A stretch of 64,000 nt of DNA from Chitinophaga sp. HK235. GTDB taxonomy: Bacteria > Bacteroidota > Bacteroidia > Chitinophagales > Chitinophagaceae. Below are positions 7,873 through 16,757 of the stretch, piece by piece. The stretch is taken from positions 5,826,501 through 5,890,500 of the forward strand of contig NZ_CP073766.1 in the NCBI RefSeq assembly GCF_018255755.1. The letters are read 5' to 3'. The notes under the pieces are model-generated. The model did no database searches. It was not told where the DNA came from and saw nothing but the letters and a program-made list of their open reading frames with translations. Every line of letters begins with the position of its first letter. Positions within the stretch are counted from its first letter, which is position 1. The position numbers were made by a program, and so were the translations under genes.

Positions 7873-7958
7873 TTAAATCTTCTGATAAAATCTCCTGAAA
7901 AATCTTCTCATAAATCTTCGCACATCAGGAGAATCATCTTTATTATTTTACATCACAG

Positions 7959-10019
7959 TTACCAGATGGTTACTCTTTCTGCATCAGGCAATACCATTTT
8001 GTCGCCTGGTTTGCAGCCCCATGCATCCTGGAATTCTTTCAGATGAGGCAGCGGGCCGTTGATGCGGTATCTTGCCGGAGAGTGAGGATCTGTTTGTATT
8101 TGCTGGCGCAGGGCGGCGTCGGTACTGTTGCCGTGCCATACCTGGGCCCATCCGAGGAAGAAGCGTTGTTGCCAGGTGAATCCATCAATTGGTTTGGGTT
8201 CCTCTTTACCTTCGAAGGATTTTTTCAGCGCGTAGTAAGCGAGGGTCATACCGCCGAGGTCAGCAACGTTTTCACCGATGGTGAGGGCACCGTTGATTTT
8301 GAATCCAGGCAGTGCTTCGATGCCACCGAAGTAGTTGATATAACGTTTAGTGAGTTTGTCGAAGTTTTCGCGGTCTGTTTTGGTCCACCAGTTTTTCAGG
8401 TTACCTTCTGCATCGAATTGGGAGCCCTGGTCGTCGAAGCCGTGGGTGAATTCGTGGCCGATTACAGCGATGATACCACCGTAGTTGATAGCGTCATCAG
8501 CATTCGGGTTGTAGAAAGGAGGCTGGAGGATACCGGCGGGGAATACTACTTCGTTGTTAAGCGGATTGTAGTAAGCGTTTACGGTTTGTGGTGTCATGCC
8601 CCATTCGCTTTTATCCACAGGCTTACCGATTTTGTCGATATTATCCTTGTGTTCCCACAGCATGGCGGATACAGCATTTTCCAGCAGTGTTCCTTTATCG
8701 ATGTGGATAGAGGAATAGTCTTTCCACTTGTCGGGGTAACCGATTTTGTAGGTAAAGGAGGCCAGTTTTTTGTGGGCCATTTGTTTGGTGGAGTCGCTCA
8801 TCCAGGTGAGTTTGTCGATTCTTTCGCCGTATACTTTACGTACGTTTTCGATCATCTGGGATACTTTCTCCTTGCTGCTTTCGGGGAAATACTTTTTAGC
8901 GAAGAGTTTACCCAGCGGCATGCCCAGTTTCATGTCGGTAGAGCGGATGGCTCTTTCAGCGCGGGTTTTCTGCGCTTTTTTACCGGTCATGATAGTACCG
9001 AAGAAGTGGAAGTTTTCTTCATCGAAAGCTTTGGGCAGATATCCTGCGAAGCTGGTGAGCAGCTGCCATTTGGTGTATGTTTTCAATACATCGATAGGTG
9101 TTGCTTTCAGCAGTTTATTGGCGTTGGTCAGATATTCTTTATTCTGGAGAATAACGGTATCTGTTTTGATGTCCTGTTTCTGTGTGAAGGCGTCCCAGTC
9201 GAAGTCAGGGGCGAGTGTTTTCAGTTCGCCATATCCGGAACGGTTGTAGGTTTTAACCGGGTCGCGGAGTTCTACGTTGGACAGCTGTATTTGGGCCAGT
9301 TGTGTTTCGAGGCCGAGTATGGTAGTACCTGGTTTAACATCAGGGAAACCGGCGAGGCTGAACATTTTATCTACGTGGCTGGCGAATTCGTTGCGCACAT
9401 TTTTAGTGGCAGAATCCTGTCTTTCGTAGTAGCTTTTTTCACCGAGGCTGAGGCCGCCTTGTCCCTGATAGAGGACGTTCATTTTACTGTTTTTGGCGTC
9501 TGCTTCAGCACCGAAGCCGGTGAAGGAGGACACACCTAATTTCTGGAGTTCGCCGGTAACAGCAGCCCAGTCAGCCAGGGTTTTAATGGCGTCGATTTTG
9601 TCCAGGTAAGGTTTCAGTGGAGTAATGCCGCGTTTTTCGACGGTGGCAGTATCCAGGAAAGAGGTGTAGTAGTCTGCGATCTGCTGCTCTTCAGTACCTT
9701 TTTTCAGCTCTTTTTTACCGGTGATTTCGGTAATGATTCCTTTGAGGCGTACTTCCTTGTTTTGTTTATCAAGAATGTTGAAGGCACCCCAACGGCTTTC
9801 TGTAGAGGGGATAGGGTTGTTTTTTTTCCAGTTGCCGTTGGCATAGTTGTCGAAATCGTCGCAGGCTTTGTGGGCGGTGTCGATGTCGGCCATGTTGAAT
9901 GCGGGGACTTTGGTCGTATCTGCAGTCTCCTGCTGCTTGGTAGAGGTGTTGGTGCCACAGGCCGCGAACGTAACCATGGCGGCCAGTAACGGTAGTTTTA
10001 CCGTATTGTTTTTATTCAT
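7959..10019 (-). CDS. M13 family zinc metallopeptidase (neprilysin/PepO-like), lipoprotein
   Basis: The start at MNKNNTVKLPLLAAM (10019) yields a lipoprotein signal with lipobox FAAC; the frame upstream is unsupported. The 686-residue protein has the M13 zinc site VIGHEFTHGFDDQG (HExxH), the third ligand and neighbours in GENVADLGG, and the substrate-binding NAYYNPLNNEVVFPAGILQPPF. The N-terminal part (DFDNYANGNWKKNNPIPS) is the usual Peptidase_M13_N start, and the end (NGPLPHLKEFQDAWGCKPGDKM) is also canonical. It would act on peptides at the outer face of a membrane in the periplasm. It is a single-gene unit with a strong terminator. Confidence 0.95.
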   Translation of the reverse strand: MNKNNTVKLPLLAAMVTFAACGTNTSTKQQETADTTKVPAFNMADIDTAHKACDDFDNYANGNWKKNNPIPSTESRWGAFNILDKQNKEVRLKGIITEITGKKELKKGTEEQQIADYYTSFLDTATVEKRGITPLKPYLDKIDAIKTLADWAAVTGELQKLGVSSFTGFGAEADAKNSKMNVLYQGQGGLSLGEKSYYERQDSATKNVRNEFASHVDKMFSLAGFPDVKPGTTILGLETQLAQIQLSNVELRDPVKTYNRSGYGELKTLAPDFDWDAFTQKQDIKTDTVILQNKEYLTNANKLLKATPIDVLKTYTKWQLLTSFAGYLPKAFDEENFHFFGTIMTGKKAQKTRAERAIRSTDMKLGMPLGKLFAKKYFPESSKEKVSQMIENVRKVYGERIDKLTWMSDSTKQMAHKKLASFTYKIGYPDKWKDYSSIHIDKGTLLENAVSAMLWEHKDNIDKIGKPVDKSEWGMTPQTVNAYYNPLNNEVVFPAGILQPPFYNPNADDAINYGGIIAVIGHEFTHGFDDQGSQFDAEGNLKNWWTKTDRENFDKLTKRYINYFGGIEALPGFKINGALTIGENVADLGGMTLAYYALKKSFEGKEEPKPIDGFTWQQRFFLGWAQVWHGNSTDAALRQQIQTDPHSPARYRINGPLPHLKEFQDAWGCKPGDKMVLPDAERVTIW

Positions 10020-10173
10020 ATGTAAAACAGGTTTAGTGTTTAAAGTTATGGAAAAGAGGGAAGCAAAAATCAAGGCTTTTATATGAACGGCAAGGTACTG
10101 GTAAATGTATGCTTGATAAGATACCTGATATTCTGAATAAATTAGGTAGGTTTGTGACGTTAAAAACGCTTTT

Positions 10174-10659
10174 TTGATGAGTTTGATGTTTAAATTATAC
10201 AGGATTTTTACTGCTCTATCCCTGATGATTACAGGTCTTTTTACTTTTCTGGGCTTGTTTATGGCGCTGTCATCAGGGGCTAATCCTATGATGCTGTTGT
10301 CTGTAATGATTTGGGGTGCGTGTTTTATCCATAGCGTTTTGTCATTATATCTTCAGCGGAGCCTGATATTGCCTGAAGTACCTTTGAAAGAGAATACACC
10401 CACTGGTATCCGTATTATGGGTGTGATCACTATCCTCTTCGGTGCCTTATTGTTTATGGGCGGACTGGGATTACTGGCGCTGCCACCGGAAATGAAAAAG
10501 GAAGTGGCCCAGCAGCTGGGAGCAGACAATGCCAGTGTATTGACACCGATGAGTGTTGTGTTTCTGATCATTAGTTTTATTTTAACCTTTAATGCCAACC
10601 TGTCTTTCCGGTTCCTGCGGGAGTGGACACGCCGGAATGAGGACAAGCATCCTGAATAA
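10174..10659 (+). CDS. Small four-helix membrane protein of unknown function
   Basis: 161 residues with four hydrophobic segments (about residues 10-30, 37-57, 82-102 and 125-145) and a basic tail (FRFLREWTRRNEDKHPE). No catalytic motif is seen. It starts 154 bp from the divergent M13 gene and is followed 6 bp later by the truncated globin gene, so they are probably co-transcribed. MM at the start allows initiation at either Met. Function unknown. Confidence 0.75.
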   Translation: MMSLMFKLYRIFTALSLMITGLFTFLGLFMALSSGANPMMLLSVMIWGACFIHSVLSLYLQRSLILPEVPLKENTPTGIRIMGVITILFGALLFMGGLGLLALPPEMKKEVAQQLGADNASVLTPMSVVFLIISFILTFNANLSFRFLREWTRRNEDKHPE

Positions 10660-10665
10660 TATTGT

Positions 10666-11058
10666 ATGGAGAAAAAGCAGATAACTGACCGTGAAGATAT
10701 TATGCTGTTGATCAACAGCTTTTATGATAAAGTGAAGGGAGACGACGTTATCGGCCATATCTTCAATGAGATTGCACGGGTCAACTGGGAAACCCACCTG
10801 CCGGTGATGTATGATTTCTGGGAACAGTTGTTACTGAACAGCACCAATTATGGCAGAAATGCCATGGCGCCGCATTTTGCACTTAACCAGCGGGTGCCGC
10901 TGGAACCGGTGCATTTTGACCGCTGGCTGTTGTTGTTTGAAGGTACGGTAACCGAACTATTCACCGGTGAAAGGGCCGATCTGGCCATCAGCCGTGCCCG
11001 TTCCATCAGGGATATCATGCAGTTCAAAATGCAGCAGATCAATCATCCCAAACTATAA
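10666..11058 (+). CDS. Group III truncated haemoglobin
   Basis: 130 residues with the group III (P-type) truncated globin pattern: DIMLLINSFYDKVKGDDVIGHIFNEI, then WETHLPVMYDFWEQLLL, then MAPHFALNQRVPLEPVHFDRWLLLFEGTV. The Phe-Trp pair in YDFWEQLLL and the HFDRW block are typical of the class. It binds haem and O2/NO in the cytoplasm; protection from nitrosative stress or O2 handling is the usual proposal. The gene lies between a small membrane protein (6 bp) and rarA (22 bp), probably one transcript. Confidence 0.9.
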   Translation: MEKKQITDREDIMLLINSFYDKVKGDDVIGHIFNEIARVNWETHLPVMYDFWEQLLLNSTNYGRNAMAPHFALNQRVPLEPVHFDRWLLLFEGTVTELFTGERADLAISRARSIRDIMQFKMQQINHPKL

Positions 11059-11080
11059 CATCCATTTATAATCCAAGTGT

Positions 11081-12337
11081 ATGCAGCCATTAGCAGAACG
11101 GTTAAGGCCTGTGACGTTAGACGAACTGGTGGGGCAGGAACACCTTACCGGCAAGGACAGTATCCTTCGAAAAGCCATCCAGCAGGGGAAGATACCTTCC
11201 ATGATCCTGTGGGGCCCTCCGGGCGTAGGGAAAACCACTATCGCCAATATCATTGCCCATACGTTACAGGTGCCTTTTTATACCCTCAGCGCTATTTCCG
11301 CAGGGGTAAAGGAAGTGCGGGAAGTCATTGAACTGGCCCGTCGCCAGCGTCATGCGGTACTTTTTATAGACGAGATCCACCGCTTCAATAAATCCCAGCA
11401 GGATGCCCTTTTAGGGGCCGTAGAAAAGGGGATCATCACCCTTATAGGGGCTACCACCGAAAACCCCTCTTTCGAGGTAAATGCCGCGGTATTATCGCGT
11501 AGTCAGGTGTACGTACTGAAACCATTGGGGCCTGAAGAACTGATGGAGTTGCTCAGGCAGGCAATGGAAAGGGATGAGTGGCTGAAGACAAAAAATATCG
11601 AATTAAAGGAAACCACCGCCCTTTTTAATATCTCCGGAGGAGATGCCCGTAAACTGCTTAACCTCTTTGAGCTGGTAGTGGGCACCATCCAGGAAGACCC
11701 GGTTGTGATCACCGATCAGCAGGTGATGGACATCGCACAACAACGGGTAGCCATCTACGATAAAAGCGGGGAACAGCATTATGATATTATTTCCGCTTTC
11801 ATCAAGAGCATCCGGGGCAGCGATCCCAATGCAGCCGTATATTATCTGGCCCGTATGATAGAAGGGGGCGAAGATGTGAAATTCATAGCCCGCCGTCTGG
11901 TGATACTGGCATCGGAAGATATCGGGAATGCCAATCCCAATGCGCTGTTGCTGGCCACCAGCTGTTTTCAGGCGGTGAACCTGATCGGTTACCCGGAGTC
12001 CAGAATCATCTTGTCTCAATGTGTGACTTACCTGGCTGCATCTGCCAAGAGCAACGCCGCTTATATGGCGATCAACTCAGCGATGTCTATAGTAGCTAAA
12101 ACCGGTGATCTTCCGGTACCCATGCATATACGCAACGCACCTACGAAAATGATGAAGGAAATGGGATATAGCAAAGGTTACGGCTATGCCCATGACTATG
12201 ATAACAATTTCGTGGAACAGGAATTCCTGCCGGAAGCTATCAAAGGTACCAAGTTGTACGATCCCGGTAAAAACCCACGGGAAGATGAGCTGAGAAGGCA
12301 TCTGAAGCAACTTTGGAAAGACAAGTATAATTATTAG
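11081..12337 (+). CDS. rarA: Replication-associated recombination protein A (RarA/MgsA AAA+ ATPase)
   Basis: 418 residues beginning MQPLAERLRPVTLDELVGQEHL. Walker A is GPPGVGKTT (residue ~45), Walker B is FIDEIHRF (~92), and the sensor-1 region is GATTENPSFEVN. The C-terminal MgsA domain includes YYLARMIEGGEDVKFIARRL, ASEDIGNANPNAL and the conserved HIRNAPTKMMKEMGYGKGY-like block. RarA loads on stalled replication forks with the clamp-loader/SSB system. Length is close to the family norm of 420-450. The following 130 bp hold a very long hairpin. Confidence 0.97.
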   Translation: MQPLAERLRPVTLDELVGQEHLTGKDSILRKAIQQGKIPSMILWGPPGVGKTTIANIIAHTLQVPFYTLSAISAGVKEVREVIELARRQRHAVLFIDEIHRFNKSQQDALLGAVEKGIITLIGATTENPSFEVNAAVLSRSQVYVLKPLGPEELMELLRQAMERDEWLKTKNIELKETTALFNISGGDARKLLNLFELVVGTIQEDPVVITDQQVMDIAQQRVAIYDKSGEQHYDIISAFIKSIRGSDPNAAVYYLARMIEGGEDVKFIARRLVILASEDIGNANPNALLLATSCFQAVNLIGYPESRIILSQCVTYLAASAKSNAAYMAINSAMSIVAKTGDLPVPMHIRNAPTKMMKEMGYSKGYGYAHDYDNNFVEQEFLPEAIKGTKLYDPGKNPREDELRRHLKQLWKDKYNY

Positions 12338-12343
12338 ATTTAC

Positions 12344-12470
12344 GATTTATGAATTTATGGATTTGGGGATTTATGGATTTGGGGAGAAGATCTGAGCGGC
12401 CATGTATTTTTTACTCGCTCAGATCTTCTCCCCAAATCCATAAATCCCCAAATCCATAAATCCATAAATC
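12344..12470. repeat. Very long hairpin between convergent rarA and pbpC
   Basis: Arms 12344-12398 and 12416-12470 are 55 nt each with one mismatch, around a 17-nt loop. Each arm holds a tandem duplication of a 16-nt unit (ATTTATGGATTTGGGG) and ends in GAGAAGATCTGAGCG. The left arm starts 7 nt after the rarA stop and the right arm ends 19 nt before the pbpC stop. It may act as a bidirectional terminator, but it is far longer than the ordinary terminators in this window and has internal repeats. Confidence 0.9.
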
Positions 12471-12488
12471 CCAAAATCCCAAATCGTT

Positions 12489-14891
12489 TTATTTCGTTTC
12501 TCTTTCTTTATCCAGTATCTCAAAAGACTGTTCTATTCTTTCGCCGTTTTCATCCACCAGGGTGATGGTATGTTTGCCTGCAGGCGGATGTATGGCCATC
12601 TGATGAAACTCTACTGTTTCGCCGATGAATTTATTATCAAGATGCCAGTATATTTTACCGGCGCTGTTACGATGGGTAGCGGTAAAGATGGTTTGCCCCG
12701 GTTGTCCGTCTATTTCCATGGGCACAAAGATGCGTGCATTAGGCCTTGGATATATCAGTTCCATAGGTGCCCTGTCCTGCCCCAGCGATGCGATGCAATC
12801 CGGTTTATAAGGGGGCAGTGGCTCATAATAATTTTTGCTGCGGTAATAAAATTCCTGAGAGGGCGGTAAGATAAACCAGGAGCGGTGTTGCATAAACTGC
12901 GGCGATTCACAGTTTTCGGTAACACGCCACTGGCCGGTCCTGTCGAGGTGCACCAGCTGATGATAGGGGCATATGCCGGAACGGATGCCAGTTGCAGGCA
13001 CATATACCGAATCTTTCACATCACATAATTCGCTGGCACGGAAGCCGCTTTTGCGGCAGACTTCTATTTTCCGGAGCTGTGCATAAGGGGTAGTAAACCA
13101 GTTGCCGGTATGTAACAGGCGGAATACATCGAAGAGGATAGGTGCGGCGGTAGATACACCGATGAGGCCTGGTCTTCCTTCTCCATCTGCATTGCCCACC
13201 CACACTCCTACTACGTATTTGGGCGTCACTCCTATGGCCCAGCCATCGCGGAAGCCGAAGCTGGTGCCTGTTTTCCAGGCGATACGCTGGGAGGAGGAAA
13301 ACTGTTGCCATAGCAGTTCTTCGCCGGGACGCATTACTTCGGTCATCGCTTCAAAGGCATACCAGATGGCACCAGCACTGATAATACCATCCTTACTGAG
13401 TCCATATTGAGAAGGACGTTGTATGTCTACCTGATAATTAGGTGGATGGATATCGTCCATATCGTATTTGCCGCGGTATTGTTCGAGGTGGATCAGTGTG
13501 CGGGCCATGCTGGCATACATGCCGCACATTTCCCAGAGGGTGGTTTCTCCGCCGCCGAGGATGAGGGAAAGGCCGTAGTGGTCGGCTGGTTTGTTGAGCG
13601 TGGTGATGCCCATTTTCTGCAGCAGGGCATGAAAACGTTCGTAGCGGTACATCTGCAGCATCCGTACAGCGGGGATGTTGAGAGAGCGGGCCAGGGCCCT
13701 GGATGCAGGGACGGCGCCATCATAGCCCAGGTCGAAGTTCTGTGGCGAATAGCCAGCTATCTGTGTAGGGATGTCTGGTATCAGCGTATGTGGCAGTATC
13801 AGCCCGTCGTTGAGCATGGCAGCATAGAGGATGGGTTTCAGTGTGCTGCCTGGGCTTCTTCTGGCCTGAATGATATCCACATGGCTTTCCAGTTCAGGGT
13901 CGGCGGGATTGTAGATGTTGCCTACATAAGCGAGGGTGTTGCCTGTTTCCACATCAAGTACGAGCACGGCGGCGTTGTTGATGCCGTTGGCTTTATAGCT
14001 GCTGTGGTATCGTTCTGCGATGGCTGTTACATTTTTTTGCAGCGCGGCTTCCACGGTGCTTTTGATACGGGTGGGGCCATCAGACTTTTGCTGTATATAA
14101 TCCTGCCGGAAGCGGTCCAGCAGGTGGGGCGCGTCTTGTGGCAGCGGCAAAGGCTGTTCGGGTAAGGGTTCCAGCTTGGCCAGCTGGCAGGTGATGCTGT
14201 CAATGGTTTTGTTTTGCCGGAGTTTATTAAGCAGCTGGTTCCTTTTGTTGAGCAACACATTGCGGTTACGGCCGGGATGTACCAGCGCCGGACTGTTGGG
14301 CAATACAGCCAGGGCGGCCATCTCACCCCATGACAGCTGGTCGGCTTTGCGGCCGTAATAACGCCAGGCGGCAGCTTCCAGTCCTACTACGTTACCTCCG
14401 AAAGGGGCGTTGGCGGCATAGAGGGCAATGATTTTCTTTTTAGAGGCCGCAAATTCCAGGCGGGTAGCCAGTACGGCCTCTACTATCTTCTGCCAGATAT
14501 TGCGGGGCTGGTTGCGCGAAATACGGATCACCTGCATGGTGATGGTACTGCCACCACTGACTACTTTACTGCCACGCAGGTTTTGCCGGATGGCACGGCT
14601 GATGGCCAGCGGATCTATTCCCCAGTGGTAATAAAAACGTTTATCCTCATACGTGAGAATACATTTTTCGAATTTATCCGGCACATGGGCATTAAAAGGG
14701 AAACGCCATTGTCCGTCTGCGGCTATGCTGGCACTGAGTAAATCACCGTTCACATCTTCCAGTACAAAAGAAGTAGGGTTGGTAAACAAATGGCGGGGCA
14801 GGCAAAAGTAATAGGCTATCAACAGCACTCCTGCTGCTGTGAGCCACCATTTTTTTCTTTTACACCAATGCCTGAATCGTTGAAAGTTCAT
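12489..14891 (-). CDS. pbpC: Penicillin-binding protein 1C
   Basis: 800 residues. An N-terminal membrane anchor (KKWWLTAAGVLLIAYYFCLP) is followed by a GT51 glycosyltransferase domain (YEDKRFYYHWGIDPLAISRA, GGSTITMQVIR, KIVEAVLATRLE). The transpeptidase domain has SPGSTLKPILYA (SxxK), ARSLN and KTGTSFGFRDGWA. The C-terminal domain (PNARIFVPMEIDGQPGQ onward) is the PbpC-specific BiPBP_C module. It polymerises and crosslinks peptidoglycan. In many bacteria pbpC is next to an alpha-2-macroglobulin gene; here that gene is on the same strand but 10.4 kb away. Confidence 0.96.
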   Translation of the reverse strand: MNFQRFRHWCKRKKWWLTAAGVLLIAYYFCLPRHLFTNPTSFVLEDVNGDLLSASIAADGQWRFPFNAHVPDKFEKCILTYEDKRFYYHWGIDPLAISRAIRQNLRGSKVVSGGSTITMQVIRISRNQPRNIWQKIVEAVLATRLEFAASKKKIIALYAANAPFGGNVVGLEAAAWRYYGRKADQLSWGEMAALAVLPNSPALVHPGRNRNVLLNKRNQLLNKLRQNKTIDSITCQLAKLEPLPEQPLPLPQDAPHLLDRFRQDYIQQKSDGPTRIKSTVEAALQKNVTAIAERYHSSYKANGINNAAVLVLDVETGNTLAYVGNIYNPADPELESHVDIIQARRSPGSTLKPILYAAMLNDGLILPHTLIPDIPTQIAGYSPQNFDLGYDGAVPASRALARSLNIPAVRMLQMYRYERFHALLQKMGITTLNKPADHYGLSLILGGGETTLWEMCGMYASMARTLIHLEQYRGKYDMDDIHPPNYQVDIQRPSQYGLSKDGIISAGAIWYAFEAMTEVMRPGEELLWQQFSSSQRIAWKTGTSFGFRDGWAIGVTPKYVVGVWVGNADGEGRPGLIGVSTAAPILFDVFRLLHTGNWFTTPYAQLRKIEVCRKSGFRASELCDVKDSVYVPATGIRSGICPYHQLVHLDRTGQWRVTENCESPQFMQHRSWFILPPSQEFYYRSKNYYEPLPPYKPDCIASLGQDRAPMELIYPRPNARIFVPMEIDGQPGQTIFTATHRNSAGKIYWHLDNKFIGETVEFHQMAIHPPAGKHTITLVDENGERIEQSFEILDKERETK

Positions 14892-15058
14892 GCTTGATAA
14901 GCGTGTTACTGATTTTATTTGTTACTGAATGCATAAAGTTCATTCATTTTGATCTGTTCATTATCACGTGAAAAATGAACAGGGGAGCGAGTTTCATTAC
15001 CCTTAAATTTGGAGCCTCATTTCATTAAACCATATTCGGTTAATCCAAAAAAACTTTT

Positions 15059-16117
15059 ATGACGGACCAATTTACGGAAATCGTAACGCTTATAAAGCGT
15101 TCGCAGTACAATACTCAAAAAAATGTAAATATTGACATGATCAATCTTTACTGGCAGGTTGGGGAGTATATCCATAAGAAGATTGCTAATGCCAGCTGGG
15201 GAGAAGGAACGATCAAAGAACTAGCGCAACATATAAGGAGAACCCAACCTCAACTTCAAGGATTTGAAAAACGGAATCTGTATCGGATGAAACAGTTCTT
15301 TGAAATGTACTCAATTCAGTTTGCTGAATTGTTTAATTTGAAATTAACTGATAATCAAACAGAAATTTTGTCATCACCGATGACACAATTTACGGATATT
15401 CGTAATACGTTGTTGGTCAGAGTCACGTGGACACATCATTTAACCCTCATGACGAAAACCAAAACAAAGGAAGAGTGTGAATTTTATCTTCGTTTATGCG
15501 TTCAGGAGAATTATTCTGTAAGAGAGTTGGAGAGACAGATTAAAAGCAGTTTGTATGAGAGAGTACAGCTGGGGAAACAGAAAATGCCTTTATCCCATAA
15601 CAACGCTACTCAGGATGAAAGTGTACTGTTCAGGGATAAGTATGTTTTTGAATTTCTGGACCTGCCGGTTAATCATGATGAGAAGGATTTTCAGAAAGCA
15701 CTGTCCCGGAAAATGAAGGAATTTATTCTGGAGCTGGGGGATGGTTTCATTTTTATCGAACAGGAATATCGGATTACGGTGGGAGGAACAGACTTTTATA
15801 TTGATTTGTTGTTCTTTCATCGTGATCTGCAGTGTTTAGTGGCTTTTGAACTGAAGACAACTGCGTTTGCTCCGGAGTACATAGGTAAACTTAATTTTTA
15901 TCTGGAAGCGTTGGACAGAAAGGTGAAACGGGCGCATGAAAGGCCCAGTGTAGGTATTCTGTTGTGTAAGGAGCAAAATAATGAAGTGGTGGAATATGCG
16001 CTCAACAGGTTCTTGTCTCCTACTATCGTCTCTGAATACCAGACTTTCCTACCGGATAAAAAACTGCTCCAACAAAAACTACATGAATTATTTGAAGAAG
16101 AATTCAGGGAAAACTAA
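15059..16117 (+). CDS. YhcG/DUF1016 family PD-(D/E)XK nuclease
   Basis: 352 residues. The N-terminal DUF1016 region starts with the typical IVTLIKRSQYNTQKNVNIDMINLYWQVGEYI and continues through FEKRNLYRMKQFFEMY. The C-terminal half is a PD-(D/E)XK fold with GGTDFYIDLLFFHRDLQCLVAFELKT, where Asp and the ExK of FELKT are the catalytic residues, followed by YIGKLNFYLEALD. Family members are often lone genes in accessory islands near restriction-modification or mobile genes; the biological role is not settled. It lies in the putative insertion between A2M and pbpC and is followed by a terminator that carries a group II intron. Confidence 0.92.
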   Translation: MTDQFTEIVTLIKRSQYNTQKNVNIDMINLYWQVGEYIHKKIANASWGEGTIKELAQHIRRTQPQLQGFEKRNLYRMKQFFEMYSIQFAELFNLKLTDNQTEILSSPMTQFTDIRNTLLVRVTWTHHLTLMTKTKTKEECEFYLRLCVQENYSVRELERQIKSSLYERVQLGKQKMPLSHNNATQDESVLFRDKYVFEFLDLPVNHDEKDFQKALSRKMKEFILELGDGFIFIEQEYRITVGGTDFYIDLLFFHRDLQCLVAFELKTTAFAPEYIGKLNFYLEALDRKVKRAHERPSVGILLCKEQNNEVVEYALNRFLSPTIVSEYQTFLPDKKLLQQKLHELFEEEFREN

Positions 16118-16132
16118 AACCCTTTAAAAATA

Positions 16133-16164
16133 AAACTGGGCTGACTTGTAAGTCAGCCCAGTTT
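16133..16164 (+). terminator. Terminator of the YhcG-like gene, target site of the intron
   Basis: A 13-bp perfect stem (ACTGGGCTGACTT / AAGTCAGCCCAGT, 2-nt centre) with flanking A and T runs, starting 15 nt past the nuclease stop. The T-run is short because the group II intron begins at 16169, a few bases beyond the stem. Confidence 0.88.
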
Positions 16165-16757
16165 CGTAGTGCGCCCGGCACGGGCGCAAACTCTAGGGTG
16201 GAAGTCCCGAACGCGCCTTGATAGTAGGAAGCGTTAACTGATGGCAAGGGTGTCCTTCGTGAGAAGGAATCTGAAGGAAGCCTAAGGTAAATCTCCGGCC
16301 TGACGAACAGGAAGCAGATGAGAGGCAGTTAAATGTTGGGCGAGTTTGCTACACAAAACAAAGCCCTATACTATCGGAGACATTTAGCTGTAAATCTGAC
16401 AGGCATATGGAGAGAAAGTTTGCGTTCTTACCCGGGGAGATCTGTGCAACTGCTGCCTTAAGGAGACGCGTATCCACTAAGGGGCAATGGATGGCAGAGA
16501 TGCCATTGCAGGTTTTACAGAAGTCAGCTCTGGTCGTAGTACCTGTCGCCTAAACAGGAAAGGGCCAGACATCAGGAGCTTTGGAGTAAATCTGGAACTG
16601 GGAGTGTTGCCATGAAAGCAGAAAACTTACTCATTAGGTAAGGCTATATTAAGAGTATAGGGCTGGAAGCCTGAAGGTATTAATAAGCGCTGAGTTACAC
16701 TTTGACGGAAAGAAAGAAACAAGGCGGACAGGACAGGAAAAAAAATGCAGATGTTAA

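Noticed and set aside
8043..9539. A 498-codon open frame on the plus strand
   Set aside because: It lies entirely antisense to the M13 peptidase gene, whose zinc site and family blocks are clear. The antisense protein has no recognisable motif and unnatural composition rich in Phe, Val and Gly.
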